From Periconia sp. R9002 (lineage: Eukaryota > Ascomycota > Dothideomycetes > Pleosporales > Periconiaceae): DNA of 64,000 nucleotides. The translations under genes were made by a program, and so were the position numbers. This document shows positions 21,517 through 33,128 of the stretch, one piece after another. The notes under the pieces are model-generated. The model had not been told where the DNA came from. It worked only from the letters and a program-made list of their open reading frames with translations, and made no database searches. The first letter of the stretch is position 1. Each line of letters starts with the position of its first letter. Location: the NCBI GenBank assembly GCA_023627715.1, contig JAMAHW010000015.1:124001-188000 (forward strand). Reading direction: 5' to 3'.

Positions 21517-22614
21517 CTAGCACGAGGCTCCGCTAGGAATGTTCTGACATTTGGAGCTCTTAACCCCACCAGAAACACTAACGCCCTTCCAGGTCCAATC
21601 CGAGCAGCTCCCTGCTCCACAGAGAATGTAAATGGGTGTAGCCTTGCTAGCCACGGTTCCTTTGACGCCATCGAGTGTAAGCTTGGTGATTGGGACACCA
21701 GTGGTAGGCGTGCCAGTCGGAGAACCGTTTTCGTAATCTTGTTGGAGGACAACGCCGTACTTAGTAATGTTGGAGAGAGTTATGTCCTTGTAGGTGACGT
21801 TGTTAACGGATCCGGTAGCGCCAGAGACAGTTTTGATACGGACACCATTCTCGGAGTTGCTGATGGAAGAATTCTCGATGACGACTCCGTCGACCGTATT
21901 ATCTGAGCGACCTCCAACGGAACCAATGCTAAGGCCATGACCACCAGAGCAGGTGCCACCGATGAAGTGGATATTCTTTCCAGAGTTTACGGCAAGACAA
22001 TCATCTTGATTCTTAATGTTGGCGTTGGAAATGGTGACGCCGGTGGAGGAGCCAACGTCGAAAGCATCGGTATTGTGTCCGCCGTTGGTAACATCGCCTG
22101 CACTATTATCGATGGTGATGTGATCGAGAACCAGGTCCGTCACAGTGTTTACGGAGAAACCCTGGACAGGGGTGTTCTTCACGTTGAGGTTGGAGATGCT
22201 CGATTGCTTCAGAGAATGAGCATAAAAGAATTTAGGCTTCGTCTTGCCACCATTGGAGCCCTTGCCATCCCACCATTTTGCGCCGTTGCCATCAATTACA
22301 TGCCCACTTGCGCCTTTGACCGTGATTTTGGTGCCGGAGACGGAGATCAAAGGGCCTTTCCACTCCTGGTAGCCGAAGCTGGTGGTTCCCTGGAATGTGA
22401 CAGTGGTTCCATCGTTGAGGTCTGTCAAGTCGAGAGTTTCGCCAGCAGGCACAGCAATGCTGTCTAGAACGATATCGGAGCAGGATGATTTGGACTTGGT
22501 GACTGAAGCCGCATCCTTGAAGGTGCAGCTGGCACGAGACTCAACATGAGCAGGTGCCGCAGCTACGAGGGCGCTAGCGCCCAATAGCATAGCATGGAAT
22601 TGAGTGGCAACCAT
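21517..22614 (-). CDS. Secreted endopolygalacturonase (GH28)
   Basis: Hydrolyses alpha-1,4-galacturonan in plant pectin. Intronless, 365 aa. A signal peptide covers about residues 1-20 and a short propeptide ends near SRA. The right-handed beta-helix core carries all GH28 catalytic motifs: [19 protein letters not shown] (the Asp pair), [13 protein letters not shown] (catalytic His) and [24 protein letters not shown] is typical of endo-acting fungal enzymes and closely resembles Botrytis and Sclerotinia polygalacturonases. C-terminal cysteines ([15 protein letters not shown]) form the usual disulfides. I chose the ATG at 22614 as it starts the signal peptide; upstream in-frame codons lie in the leader. 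A TATA element lies about 115 bp upstream. It indicates a plant-degrading lifestyle and is probably unrelated to the biosynthetic genes. Confidence 0.95.
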   Translation of the reverse strand: MVATQFHAMLLGASALVAAAPAHVESRASCTFKDAASVTKSKSSCSDIVLDSIAVPAGETLDLTDLNDGTTVTFQGTTSFGYQEWKGPLISVSGTKITVKGASGHVIDGNGAKWWDGKGSNGGKTKPKFFYAHSLKQSSISNLNVKNTPVQGFSVNTVTDLVLDHITIDNSAGDVTNGGHNTDAFDVGSSTGVTISNANIKNQDDCLAVNSGKNIHFIGGTCSGGHGLSIGSVGGRSDNTVDGVVIENSSISNSENGVRIKTVSGATGSVNNVTYKDITLSNITKYGVVLQQDYENGSPTGTPTTGVPITKLTLDGVKGTVASKATPIYILCGAGSCSDWTWKGVSVSGGVKSSKCQNIPSGASC

Positions 22615-22727
22615 TGTGATGAAGATTCTAAAGTGAAGTAAAGAAGAAGATAGAAGATAAAATAGTAAAGAACGACTATGATGCTGGAAGCTGTTGGGTG
22701 TACGATCGGAAAATATCGCCACACTAG

Positions 22728-22734
22728 TATATAT
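22728..22734 (-). promoter_or_regulatory. TATA box of the polygalacturonase gene
   Basis: ATATATA on the minus strand, about 115 bp before the ATG at 22614, followed by a long pyrimidine-rich leader. Confidence 0.5.
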
Positions 22735-24964
22735 GTTTAAAGCAGTCGGGTGCAACGGATATGCTAGTCTGAGGTCTTATCCAGGATGCCATGGAAGCTT
22801 GTCCTTTCTTAGCGAGTCTTGTTTACATGACGGTGGAAAGGGGCATGCTGGGAAATGACGCGACCCACTATTATGTGCAAATTGCAAACAACCATCGTCC
22901 TAGAGCGCGGTCCAATGTATGCCTCCTCCTATAACTAAAGCAGCGGTTAAGACGTCGCATAAGAAAGACTCAGCATTCCGTTTGCCCCAGGATTCCATCT
23001 ATTTGAAAATTATGCTGTCTAGAGCAAACATAAACGCGTAATGGAGCCGTTTTCCACCAGCTTGTTTGAAACTACGTTCCGAGTCATGTAACAAGCCCGC
23101 TTACCTATTTTCGCCACAAGCCGATTATGGGGAGGCGTGAACCCTGGGGTCCCAAAATTTTAGCCCCGAGAAAAGCGAGATTTGCGTTTCTCCAAATCAT
23201 TTTGAGATAGCGTTTGTGGACGGAAAAATTTTACGCAGTCAAAATTAGTGCACAAGTGTTCATCAAGTGCGGGGAAACACGTTACGCGTTCAACGCCAGC
23301 AAACTAGGATTGTTAAAAACCATCGGACCGATGGGGCTGATATAGAGCCCTACATTTCCAGTATTGACAGGTCCTGAACGTTGTTTAATTTATTCACAAG
23401 GCTCTTGTGAAAGATATTTCTCCCGAACGTTTGTGTATTTCCGTTTATTCCCCCACAGTACAACAACGTGTGCCAGTTTAGATGAAGTGACACTTTTTCC
23501 CATGAGCGCTCTCCATGACTTGCTTGAAAGATCTCATCAATCTGTTAATGATGCTATGCTCAGTGCCTTAGTCTTGTCAACCCGCAAATTTGGACGTTTT
23601 GCAAAGATACGAGTAGCTTAGAGTCTGCTAAATTTCATAATTATAGGTAATCATAGCCTCTTACAGAAGCCTTTCTGTTCAGCATACTTGTACTAGAGAT
23701 GTGTCAAAAGTACTTACCAGTTCACATCCAAGTTTATCTAAACGTGAATCTTCCAATTTTCATCACGGTCAACACTACTCTGTATGAATCATTTCAAAAT
23801 TCAAATTTCATCACGGTCACCACAGCGGGTGTATCTGGTCTGTTAGCTAAATCCTAGAATGGTTGATATACGAGTACGTCACGTGTATTATTCGGTTCAC
23901 AGTATCACGTGACTGATATCCACACAATTATGCATGTGCATACATACATACATATGTACCTACCTACTCTAGCCATTGCCTCAGTCACCTCCAGAGCGTT
24001 CGCTGGCAACGTATACAAATTTCAAACAACTGAAAGTTTCTATAGTTTAAATTCCAATTTTCAACGCTTTCTCATTTAATCTTCAGCAATCATTGGACAC
24101 CGAGTGTTTTTCTCCTTGGACCATTTAATAAACATTGATAAGGACCTACATACATCATGTACCTAAATACCTTTACCGATTATACCTACATGATTTCACA
24201 CTATCGAGCAATATTAACAACAAGTACAACCTCCGCATAAGCTGCAAATTTTCTATCTCCAGATTCTTCCAAGTCAACCCCCGTATATAGATTAAATAAA
24301 CGGAGTTCATAACCTATATCATTGTATAGATATATCAGCACGCCTAGTACCCTGATTCACGAATTACGGACAACAATGTTTTCGCCCCAATGTCGAAAGC
24401 TCGGAACGTGCCAAGATAAGATAACTCATGTTTCCGCGTTTCACTTGGCTTTCACTATATTTTGGTCGCCTTGCATTTAGGGGATAATGTAACCGTTGTT
24501 TAGATGCATATGTTGAGTCTGATAGTTGGGGACTGAGTCAAATACTACTGAGTGAGTGAAGCATAAGCTACGATACATACGATGCATGTCTTTTTAGCGC
24601 GATAAAGGAATATCGGCCATGTGAGGTTACTACATGCACGTATCAATGCGAAGAGTAAATGTGATAGTGAGTAGACTTGGGATTCACAACCGGGTATATA
24701 GTGCCAAAGATAAAACGCTTTGTCTGCTCAGGCCCCAAGTAATCGTTTCGTGCGAGTGAAGCCCTCGCCCTTTAGGCAGACCGCACAGCCCGCAGTGCCA
24801 GTGAGACCAGGGTGCTGATTGGTCCAGTATACGGATACCCGACCGGTCAGACGGCCTTGTCCTTCAACCTACTAGGCGGTGCAATGAGATACGGCACAAG
24901 AAGGAGAGGATGTAAGATAAATGCCCCACCTCTCTCCATTGAGAAACAGCATGAAAGAGGAGCA
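22735..24964. other. Gene-free AT-rich stretch
   Basis: About 2.2 kb with no gene recognised. It holds a direct repeat TTTCATCACGGTCA at 23758-23771 and 23806-23819, two CACGTG sites near 23881 and 23907, and a simple CATA/TACC repeat near 23937-23970. An 85-codon frame at 23364-23621 lacks an ATG start and a family match. Confidence 0.5.
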
Positions 24965-27047
24965 ATGGATGGCAACAACAATCACGAAATGCGCAACATG
25001 CGCCCACCACCAAAATCACCAGAAACTGCTCAGCATGAACCCAACCCAACGGCTTCACCGCGTTCCTCCATCACTGCACGAGAGAGGCCGCCCGTGAAAA
25101 GGCAGCGCAATGTACTTCCAGTTCTGATACTGCTTTTCTACATGGCAGTAACATTGCTGTCCTGGATCTTGCTCTGCGTCATGACGTACAAGCCATACGG
25201 ACAGAAGAGCTATTTCTATAATGACGAATACAACAATGCGAACATGTATGCACGAGAGCACATGATATCAAACGAACGTTACATAGTCGCCGCACGTGTA
25301 ATTCACACGTCTGCAGCGCTACTCACCATTCCGGTTACAAGCTATGTGTGTACGGTGGCTGCGATGGCGTATTTACAAAGTGGGCGCAACAAGGCACAAC
25401 TTACGGTAATGCAGAGTATTGCTGTAGCAAATCAAGCATGGTGGAGTCCTACAAATTTGGTAAATCATGGTAGTCTACCTCTCTACATTGGATTTTGGAT
25501 GACTCTTCTCGGTAAGAAAAGCCACTTCTTCGTCGAGTATCGCGATCATCTCTAATCCCTATCCTCTTGTTTTTCTAGGTGCACTTGGCCAACTTTTGCA
25601 GAGCGGTCTCGTGGGTCAAGAATCCATACGCGTCCCAACCGTCGAAACAGCGAAAACTGCGTATTTTACGGAACCTTTCGCTTCATCTACCTCCAACGAC
25701 CATGGCTTGGCCATACTCGACCTACAAAATATGATTGCTTCCTCGAACACCAACTACAACGATAATCTCTGGGTCAAGTGCGTCGGGTATAGCTGTCGAA
25801 CGTTGGGATCGCAGTTCGATCCTTACGGGACACACATTGGGCCCGCTTACATGACGCCCTTTGTGCGCGACTTCAACACGGGTGTTCATCCAAAACCGCA
25901 GTTTGCGCCTCGTATTCACACGACGTTATCCAATACCAACATTACTGAGGACGCGTTTAAGCAAGAGTGCCGCAACGAAACGGAAAGTGGTGCATTCTAC
26001 GCCAAGTACACGTACGATGGTGCGGACAGAGGTATATATATTCACGGGTTTAACATTGAGGTTTGCATCACAGGCGACGTGCGCAAGTCTCCTTGGAAAA
26101 AAACTAGAGACCGTCAGGATATCTCCGAGACCCTTTACTTCTCATTTGTTGTAGACCAAGGTGATACCAGCACAAACCCGAACTCAAACCTTTATCCTCG
26201 TAGATACTTCAAACTGAGCGCTCAATCTTCATTCGGCTACTTCGAGTTACCCAGCCACTTCAATAACAACACAGCTGGACCCATCAGCGATAAAGACCCG
26301 TTCGTCATCGGTGATGGTCAAATTTACAGCAAGAATGAAAAGAGAGCCGAAAATGACTCATCTATCTCATACGGGGGAAACAGAGACCTGATCGGCGGAA
26401 ATGGTCATGGGCCTCTGACGTCGCTGGGCCTCGCACTGTTCGGATACCGCTCCTTCGTCGGGGCGCGTATGTTGAACATGTCCTCGTTCGTCGAACAGGA
26501 GCCCCCACGCGGAAAAGAAACAGGCGGTCGTGATGCAAACTGCGCGTCCGCCGTGCCGTTTCGGCTCCAAGTTGGGAATGGGTACTGTGCTCCAATCGCA
26601 TACGACATCGCAACCGTAGGAGGGCAGGTTTACGCACTTATGCAGGAACTATCTCAAACGACCATTGATACGAGATTCGGCATGACATCGTACTTTGACA
26701 CTGGGCTTAATATGACAAATTATATGTTCGTAACTGGCCGTTCTTTGCCAAGTTCGGGGAGTAAGATTCCCGTCAACCTCGACGAGGGAATTTCAACTAT
26801 GCGACCATCAATCAGCAAGGCGGGGATAATTGTCGGCTCGGTTTTTCTCGGACTGCATCTTGTCGGCCTGGTGGTGTTGTCGGTATACTGTCTATTATAT
26901 AAGCTTACGGCTAGTCGGTTGGGAGCTGAGATGATGCTTAGTTTCGGCGTGGCACATGCAGACGTGCTGCAAAGCGCAGAGAGCTACAGACATAGGGAAA
27001 GAGTTCTTGATGTTTTGCCCGCATCTGTGGATGGTGGCAACCGTTAG
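24965..27047 (+). CDS. Four-span membrane protein with large glycosylated outer domain, unknown family
   Basis: I do not recognise the family. Two exons, 24965-25511 and 25579-27047, give 671 aa. An N-terminal, Pro/Ser-rich, charged tail of about 55 residues is followed by three membrane spans near VLPVLILLFYMAVTLLSWIL, SAALLTIPVTSYVCTVAAMA and LYIGFWMTLLGALGQLLQ. Then comes a region of about 370 residues with many N-x-S/T sites (NTNIT, NNNT, NMSS, NMT) and paired cysteines, and finally a last span, GIIVGSVFLGLHLVGLVVLS. The layout suggests an extracellular or lumenal domain held between membrane anchors. An earlier in-frame ATG at 24884 would add 27 residues. Function unknown. Confidence 0.75.
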
Positions 27048-27414
27048 AGAGACGGTTACGATTTTTTTCCTTTTACTTTTCCGGATTTAGGGGTATGATA
27101 CTTTAGGCGGTGAAATTTGTAGAATATGTTTAGAAGAAGCGGTCTCAATGACTTATGACAGTGCTTAACACACAATTGTTTTCCTTTTATATCTATCTAT
27201 TTTATCGAAAGTGTATTGTGTCTGGGCAGGTAGCGGCATTAGTAATGCGGTACTATACATTCATTTCAATCTGACAATACATAATCTCTATGTATTGTTT
27301 TTCAAAACATTGACTATGCCTTGCTTCCCTCTACCACCCCAAAGCAAATATGTTCTCCTATAGCCCCTTTGACGAGACATGCGCCCAGCCCGGGAATTCC
27401 CATTGACTTTAGAC
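27048..27414. other. Intergenic between convergent genes
   Basis: 3' flanks of the membrane-protein gene and the prion-like protein gene. No gene seen. Confidence 0.45.
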
Positions 27415-27549
27415 CTAGTATCGGGGTCCCTGACCATATTCATTGCTAGGTTGGTACTCTGGACCTTGGCGATATGTCTGTTGTTGTCCAAATCCCTGAT
27501 TCGATTGATAGTTCTGCCCTTGTCGGCTTTCAAGACCTTGTTGGTAACT
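27415..27549 (-). other. In-frame 44-codon extension after TAG
   Basis: The reading frame of the upstream gene stays open after its TAG for 44 codons with the same Gln/Tyr/Gly-rich composition, ending with TAG at 27417-27415. It is either the former C-terminus cut off by a nonsense change or a readthrough product. The first codon after the stop is AGT. Confidence 0.65.
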
Positions 27550-29205
27550 CTAAGGTGGCCCTTGCTGATAGTTCTGGTTTTGAGAATAGCCCTGATTCTG
27601 TTGATATGAACCTAGATTCTGATTATAACCAGGCGCCTGCCCCGATCCTTGTTGTTGTGGTGCCGAGTGTTGCGGCTGGTTATATCCTTGATAGCCATAG
27701 CTCTGATGACCTTGTGGCGGATCTTGTTGTTGATTTGGTCGGTATTCTTGATACTGCGATTGCGGTGGTTGATCGTAACCTTGATGAGGAGCGTTGTGTT
27801 GACCTCCATACTGAGCTTGAGAAGCAGGTCTGTCGTAACTTCCTCCTTGTCCAGCCGTAGATGGACCTGTGGCGTTGCTAGCACTACCAAATTGCGAATC
27901 AGTCGTCGGCGCTCCGACACTCACGCCTTCGTTTCCAATATCATCTGGCACCGAAATTTTGACATTGGGCAGGTACCTCTGCACTTTCTTCTCGACAGTG
28001 TCCTGAACGAAGAGCCAGCTCTCCCGCTCAAATTTTCGGTGTCCGCCATTTACCACACTCAAAACGCTCTTTCGCAATGTCTCCTGCACTTTTCGAACAA
28101 GGTCCCGCAACTTTCGCACAAGCTTGGCTTTAATGTCATCGCCGAAGCCTCGATCCTGCTGGGAGTCGGCATCGCGATCAAGCTGGCTATCGAATGGATT
28201 TCCACCGAGTATCTTTTCAAGTGGTCGTTGAAACTGATCCGGGAGAAGCTCGAAAAGCTGTTTCTCAATTGCCCCGAGAATTTTTCGGAATTCGATGCGT
28301 ACTTCACGGTGAACCTTTGCGAGACCGGTACTCAGCTTATCGCTAATGATCCTAGAAAAACCTCCACCCTCGCCTCCATCACCACTAGCGCGGTCATTCA
28401 TGCCCCTCGACGATTCTTCATTAGAGTGGCCTTTCTTTCCAAAAAGTCCACCAATCCCTTTCACGAGATCTTTGACGTGGTCCTCGACCTCAGCTTTCGC
28501 ACCATCCCCCAAATCCCGAGAGCTTGTATTACCGCGTAGCCAACGTTTGATATGTTCGAGAGCGATACGAGTGAACTGCTCTGCAATGGAAGAGTGCTGC
28601 TCTCGTAACTTGGCCCCTACTTTCTCCTTGATCTCCGGACTAATCAGTCGCGCTTTCTCCTCAGGATTGCGTGACGCATCCTTGACAGTGTTGCTCATGA
28701 CCGCGAGAAGACCATCAAGCTGAAACTTTTGACCACCTCCAGAGCCCTGACGGTTCTCATCCAGATGAGATTGCACCGCACCCAACGCTTGGGTTAAGAA
28801 CGCTCTCGCGCCCCCACCATCCCCACCTCTCTCGCCCTGAAACCCACGGGACTGAGTCTCGTCCGCACCACCTCGACCTTCTGTCAAATCGAAGATATCA
28901 CGCAAGTCATCGCTGGCCTCATCCGAGAGCTTGGTAAAACTTTGCGTCAATTTGGCGATCTCCTCCGCGAATGGTAGGGACTGGCCACCGTAAGCGTCTG
29001 GAGCCGCGTCGTTCATATCCCGAGAGCCATGTCCAGCATTATTTTGGTTTCTTTTAAAGAGGGACTGGAACGCATCGACGACCTGTGACTCGAGACTGTC
29101 GATTGTCTTTTGCTGGAACACCTCGATCTCAGCCGAAATGCGGGGCTGAATCTGCGGCGCTAACGAATCCACATATTCGTCGACCTTTTTGTAGACGACT
29201 TCCAT
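27550..29205 (-). CDS. Coiled-coil protein with Gln/Asn/Tyr-rich prion-like tail, unknown function
   Basis: Single exon, 551 aa. The first about 400 residues are charged and helical, with Gly/Asp-rich spacers (GGDGGGAR, GDGGEGGGFS) and repeated amphipathic helices such as VEDHVKDLVKGIGGLFGK and KLVRKLRDLVRKVQETLRK. This suggests a cytosolic scaffold or membrane-surface protein; I do not know the family well enough to name it. From about residue 440 the tail is a low-complexity Q/N/Y/G/P domain (YNQPQHSAPQQQ, GYSQNQNYQQ), as in yeast prion-like proteins. Reading ends at TAG 27552-27550, but the same frame then continues for 44 more codons of the same composition (SYQQGLESRQGQNYQSNQGF and onward) to TAG at 27417-27415. 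A CAG to TAG change, or readthrough, explains this. ATG 29205 is the first Met with typical spacing. Confidence 0.82.
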   Translation of the reverse strand: MEVVYKKVDEYVDSLAPQIQPRISAEIEVFQQKTIDSLESQVVDAFQSLFKRNQNNAGHGSRDMNDAAPDAYGGQSLPFAEEIAKLTQSFTKLSDEASDDLRDIFDLTEGRGGADETQSRGFQGERGGDGGGARAFLTQALGAVQSHLDENRQGSGGGQKFQLDGLLAVMSNTVKDASRNPEEKARLISPEIKEKVGAKLREQHSSIAEQFTRIALEHIKRWLRGNTSSRDLGDGAKAEVEDHVKDLVKGIGGLFGKKGHSNEESSRGMNDRASGDGGEGGGFSRIISDKLSTGLAKVHREVRIEFRKILGAIEKQLFELLPDQFQRPLEKILGGNPFDSQLDRDADSQQDRGFGDDIKAKLVRKLRDLVRKVQETLRKSVLSVVNGGHRKFERESWLFVQDTVEKKVQRYLPNVKISVPDDIGNEGVSVGAPTTDSQFGSASNATGPSTAGQGGSYDRPASQAQYGGQHNAPHQGYDQPPQSQYQEYRPNQQQDPPQGHQSYGYQGYNQPQHSAPQQQGSGQAPGYNQNLGSYQQNQGYSQNQNYQQGPP

Positions 29206-30231
29206 CTTTTTCTCACAAAAGATCAGTGTTGATAAACCGAGCACAGCAAATGACAGGGGACAATAGTGGCTTTGCTGGTGTGGCGGTGTCGATGTCCCTG
29301 ATATCAATAGTATGAGGGCCAAGGAGGAGTGGGGTGTTTACTTGATGTCCTACCCTTGGCTTACGTCATCGATGTAGTTCAAGAGACGGTCAACAAATCA
29401 AAATCCTGGAAGTGAATAAGTCATGAGCATTGAAATGGAGATGCCGGATGTAACATGGGTTTTCAGACATTTTAAATGTACAACGTTGCTCCCCACATCA
29501 GATTCGGCAAAGTCACACCTTGACCGCAGACGAGACTTGCCACGCATAAGTACGTAACACACCTGGGCAGGTATCATTGACATCTCAAGTAATGGAATAC
29601 TCATCCAAAAAAATCATGGTTTTCTTATTTCTTTGTTAGATCTAGACCTAAAAATGCAACATTGGATGGAATAATCTTCGCAAAAATCACGTGTATGCTT
29701 GAGGGACCCAGCAGTGACTTCATTAAGTGTTTTGGCTGGGTTCGGAACAGGGTGTTGACAGCTTTATTCGTTCTAACACACTGTTTAACAGTATATATAA
29801 AGTACGTTATAAGGTTGTTTAATAGTATTTTAAAGTAGAAAGTGCGGTCGACGTTATGTTCTAAACTCAGCCAATACCTGCAATGTTCTGCAGGAGTAGC
29901 CGTGCATAGGAGCGATCCATATTCAAGCTCACGACCAATCCGCAAGATAACATCAATGCTATTTCTAGTTCGGTCAAAATATTCTATTTGGAGCTTCTGT
30001 TCGTGGCATCATTGAATAACACGTGCTTATTGTATCGAATTGTCTGGACTCGATTTCTGTACGTGATCACTGCCATTTTCCCTGTTATTCTTGAAATACA
30101 TTTTATCACCAGGCCACCTACTGAAAGGGTCCTGAAAGATAATTATGACTTGTGCTATCCTCCCACTACCGTACCGGTTGCTCAATGGAGGCATTCATTG
30201 TACCTCTATGTAGTTGTTTCACCACACACAC
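29206..30231. other. Gene-free AT-rich stretch
   Basis: About 1 kb with no gene seen. It includes the promoter of the prion-like protein gene at its left end and the 3' flank of the HAD gene at its right end. Confidence 0.5.
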
Positions 30232-31014
30232 CTAGCCTTCAGCTGCGATGATACCGTCTGCCATGGCAGGGAGACTATCTGCGACAACCTCCATATCGCC
30301 ATAAATTTCATGCAACGGCTCTGCCTCTAGAACCGTCGAGTAAGCACCTTTGAAACTACAATTCACACAATTAACGCTGGTGCATATGAATTCGCCAGAC
30401 ATAGTCACTCACCCGACTGTCCTGGCAGTCGAAACATCCCACATATGCGCAGCCGCAAACCAAGGTGTAGATTTTGACACCTCAGCGAGCTTTTCCAACA
30501 CAGGTTTATATGCTTTTGGATCCGGTTTTGCCACACCGTATGAATCGCACGTGAGCAAATTTTCCGCAGGCATATCTATGCCACCTTTTTCAAAGTATCC
30601 CTTCACCCTCTCAATATCTCCAGTAGTGAAACACCAGACTGTAAATCCCGCGTCTCTCAGTTTTTGGATACACTCTTCCGCACCGGGCGTTAACCCGAGC
30701 TTTCGCCATTCATCGACAAGCCACGAGACGTCTTCGGCTGTAGCAAATTTGCGCGGCTCCTTGATACCGGCGTACATGAGAATTCGGTAGAACATTCCTT
30801 CGAATATTTTGTAGAACGGCGCATACCGCCCCGAAAGACTGAGGAAAGTGTGTTCGCGGTCGGCTGTTTCAAGCCAGCAAGCACCCAGGAGCCTTGGTTG
30901 GATGCCTAGTTCACGCAATCGTTCGCCAAGACGTGAATCGATCGCTTCAAAAAGATGGTCGAAACAGACAAGAGTACCAACGACGTCGAACACGACGTTT
31001 TTCGACTGTGACAT
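30232..31014 (-). CDS. HAD-superfamily type II haloacid dehalogenase-like hydrolase
   Basis: Cytosolic hydrolase of the 2-haloacid dehalogenase group. Two exons, 31014-30413 and 30355-30232, give 241 aa, with the GT-AG intron falling inside the C-terminal region so that VG joins FKGAYSTVLEAE. Motif I is VFDVVGT, with nucleophile Asp at about residue 9. Motif II is the Thr of CFTTGD, motif III is Lys in AKPDPKAYKP, and motif IV lies around AAAHMWDVSTAR, which is diagnostic of the type II haloacid dehalogenases. All catalytic elements are present. Many fungal members have unknown substrates, so dehalogenation is not assured. A run of small intergenic spacers on both sides gives no pathway hint. 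Confidence 0.87.
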
Positions 31015-31367
31015 GGCGTTACAACTTCCTTCTCTTTTTGTTCGTTTTAGCCTTGATGCTGGGAACTTCTGAGTCTGTCGAAACTGCTATCAATGTTTCT
31101 AAGACACTTTCGAAGGCGAGAATTGATGATTTTAAATGCGACATGTTCGTAACTCGTACTGTTGCGTGGTAAATAGGTGACGTAGGCACCCATGTCGAAT
31201 TTGAAGATCGCCTGCCTAGTCGGGTTTAGTAACTATGCAGCACTTGAGGTTGTCTTACCCGAAGGGCGCCCTATCAGGCATCAACCATTGTCAAAGTATA
31301 CCGTTCTCCCTTCAGACACTGTACGATCCGTCATCAATATACATCATTATTCACCTGATTAGTAAAT
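31015..31367. other. Divergent promoter region
   Basis: About 350 bp between the HAD gene and the gene at 31368. No additional gene seen. Confidence 0.4.
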
Positions 31368-32889
31368 ATGGGCGTCTTATTTACAGTTTCGTACTTCCTT
31401 CTCATGGTTGGCTGGGCCCATTGTGAGCCACAGCAAAGAGCCAGAAACAGTCTCCAGCGCCGCATTTCTGACCAACTACGATTCTTCGTACCCGCAAATT
31501 TTATGGAAAACGTGTTCAAATCTAAACTTCCAATATTTGTGAAAGATACAGAGCATCCATGGCTGAAAGACAAACACAATCTCGCGTGGCTAGAGCGGCG
31601 ACCCGATCCTATTCGCGACCTGTGCGACCTAGAAGCAGGGGAAGATGCTGAAAGCGAAAGTCGTACAATACCTTCTGATATCTTCAACCGACTTAATATT
31701 GATAACAACAGATATTCAATCATCAGTCGAGATGATTGGGTGGATCGAAGTGCCTGGATACACATGCGAAACCGTATTACGGAGATCAGCCGCTGCCCAG
31801 CGGCACTGCAACACGTCAAGTATCTTTACATCGACACCTACATTGGCCGTGACGGTGGTAACGACCCGGGTGTGGAATTGGCCCAGCAACTAGCTAATAC
31901 ATTGTCATCGATGCCCAAACTAGAACGCATTCGCTGGGGTATGCCTGCCAAATCCAATGTCTATTTCGAAGATACTTTTAAACGCACAGAGCTCCATCTA
32001 TCAAGCATCAAGAGGCTAAACCTTGGCACTGGAGCTCATTATATGGTCCTCGTTTGCCCAAATGTTGAGCAGCTAGAGATTGGCACTTTCGATTATCACT
32101 CGTGGAACGATGAGATGTCGCAGAAAAAGCTTTTCAACGCGACGCCTGCTTTCGAAAATTTAACATCTGTCAGTCTCAAAAATGCGAAGAACGACGGCCA
32201 ATGGTCGCCTGAGTTTGTTCGTGGTGCGCAATTTCCTAAGCCTTGGATTTTCCAGACCTAACAGTCTACAGAAGTTTTCAAAGCCTTCCCATATTTGACA
32301 AATCTTACCATGTTGGGTGAGATCCAGTCACCCTGGCGCTATGAGTCTGAGACGTGGCTTTACGACGATGATTTTCATAGCTATTCTTCCTCGGGGGACA
32401 GAAAGAACGGAACTGTTTTACATAAAACACGACTGGATAGAATGAACGCCCCTCTTCAGGTAGGTCCAACATGTTCTCTAGTGCACAAATATTAATGAAC
32501 TTGAATAGCTTATGAATACGCAGTCTGTTCTTTCCGCGCTGAACGAATCACACGTGCTCAAAAGCTTAACTCTACCAAAATCATATCAGCTATCAATCGG
32601 CTTTGACGGCGGTCCAAGGTGCGGCAACCCCTATATGGGTCCAGACGGATACTTGACTCACCGGTCTGTAACTAAGCAACACATTGAAGCCGTCGATAGA
32701 GCTAGCGCTATGGCCTGGAATACACTACCCTATCTTGACAATATTGCGATTGGTAGCCAGTCTCCTTGTAGTGTGGAGAGGGACGAGAACGGGAAGGCCA
32801 TCAATGTAACCTACCCGTGGACGGGTAGGGTGCAGGAGTATCTTGAGGAACTATATCCAAAGCCTAGTTATTGGAATGGTGACTGGTAG
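31368..32889 (+). CDS. Secreted protein of unknown family with leucine-rich-like segments
   Basis: I do not recognise a named family. My model has exons 31368-32223, 32272-32459 and 32509-32889, giving 474 aa. The first intron (48 nt, GTGCGC to CTACAG) removes a stretch that holds an in-frame TAA and keeps frame; it has a CTAAC branch site close to the acceptor. An N-terminal signal peptide is clear (VSYFLLMVGWAHCEP). The middle part has short Leu-rich units similar to leucine-rich repeats: LQHVKYLYIDTYIG, LERIRWGMP, IKRLNLGTGAHYM, VEQLEIGTFDYHS and LTSVSLKNAKN. The C-terminal part includes LKSLTLPKSYQLSIGF and ends in SYWNGDW. Similar fungal proteins usually carry an F-box; none is seen here. 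It may be an extracellular protein of plant-associated fungi. Confidence 0.7.
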
Positions 32890-33128
32890 AGCCTGGGCAG
32901 GTCACCTGGTTTGAGTGAGTGGGGATGATATAATCGTCATTTCATCAACACATGTATCCGACCTGTATGCGAATCGCCCATGTTTTCATCATTCAACCAT
33001 CGCTTCAATTATAGATCTTCACATTGTTGACTATTCTTGAGGCACAGTATGACTACTTAAATTATAGGGACTTTACATCTACTGCATCAACGTTAGTCTT
33101 TTCGAGGTCATATTCAGAGAGCGGAGTT

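Noticed and set aside
27649..28539. A 296-codon plus-strand frame opposite the prion-like protein gene
   Set aside because: It lies antisense to a long protein-coding frame with clear low-complexity bias, starts without a good context and shows no family features.
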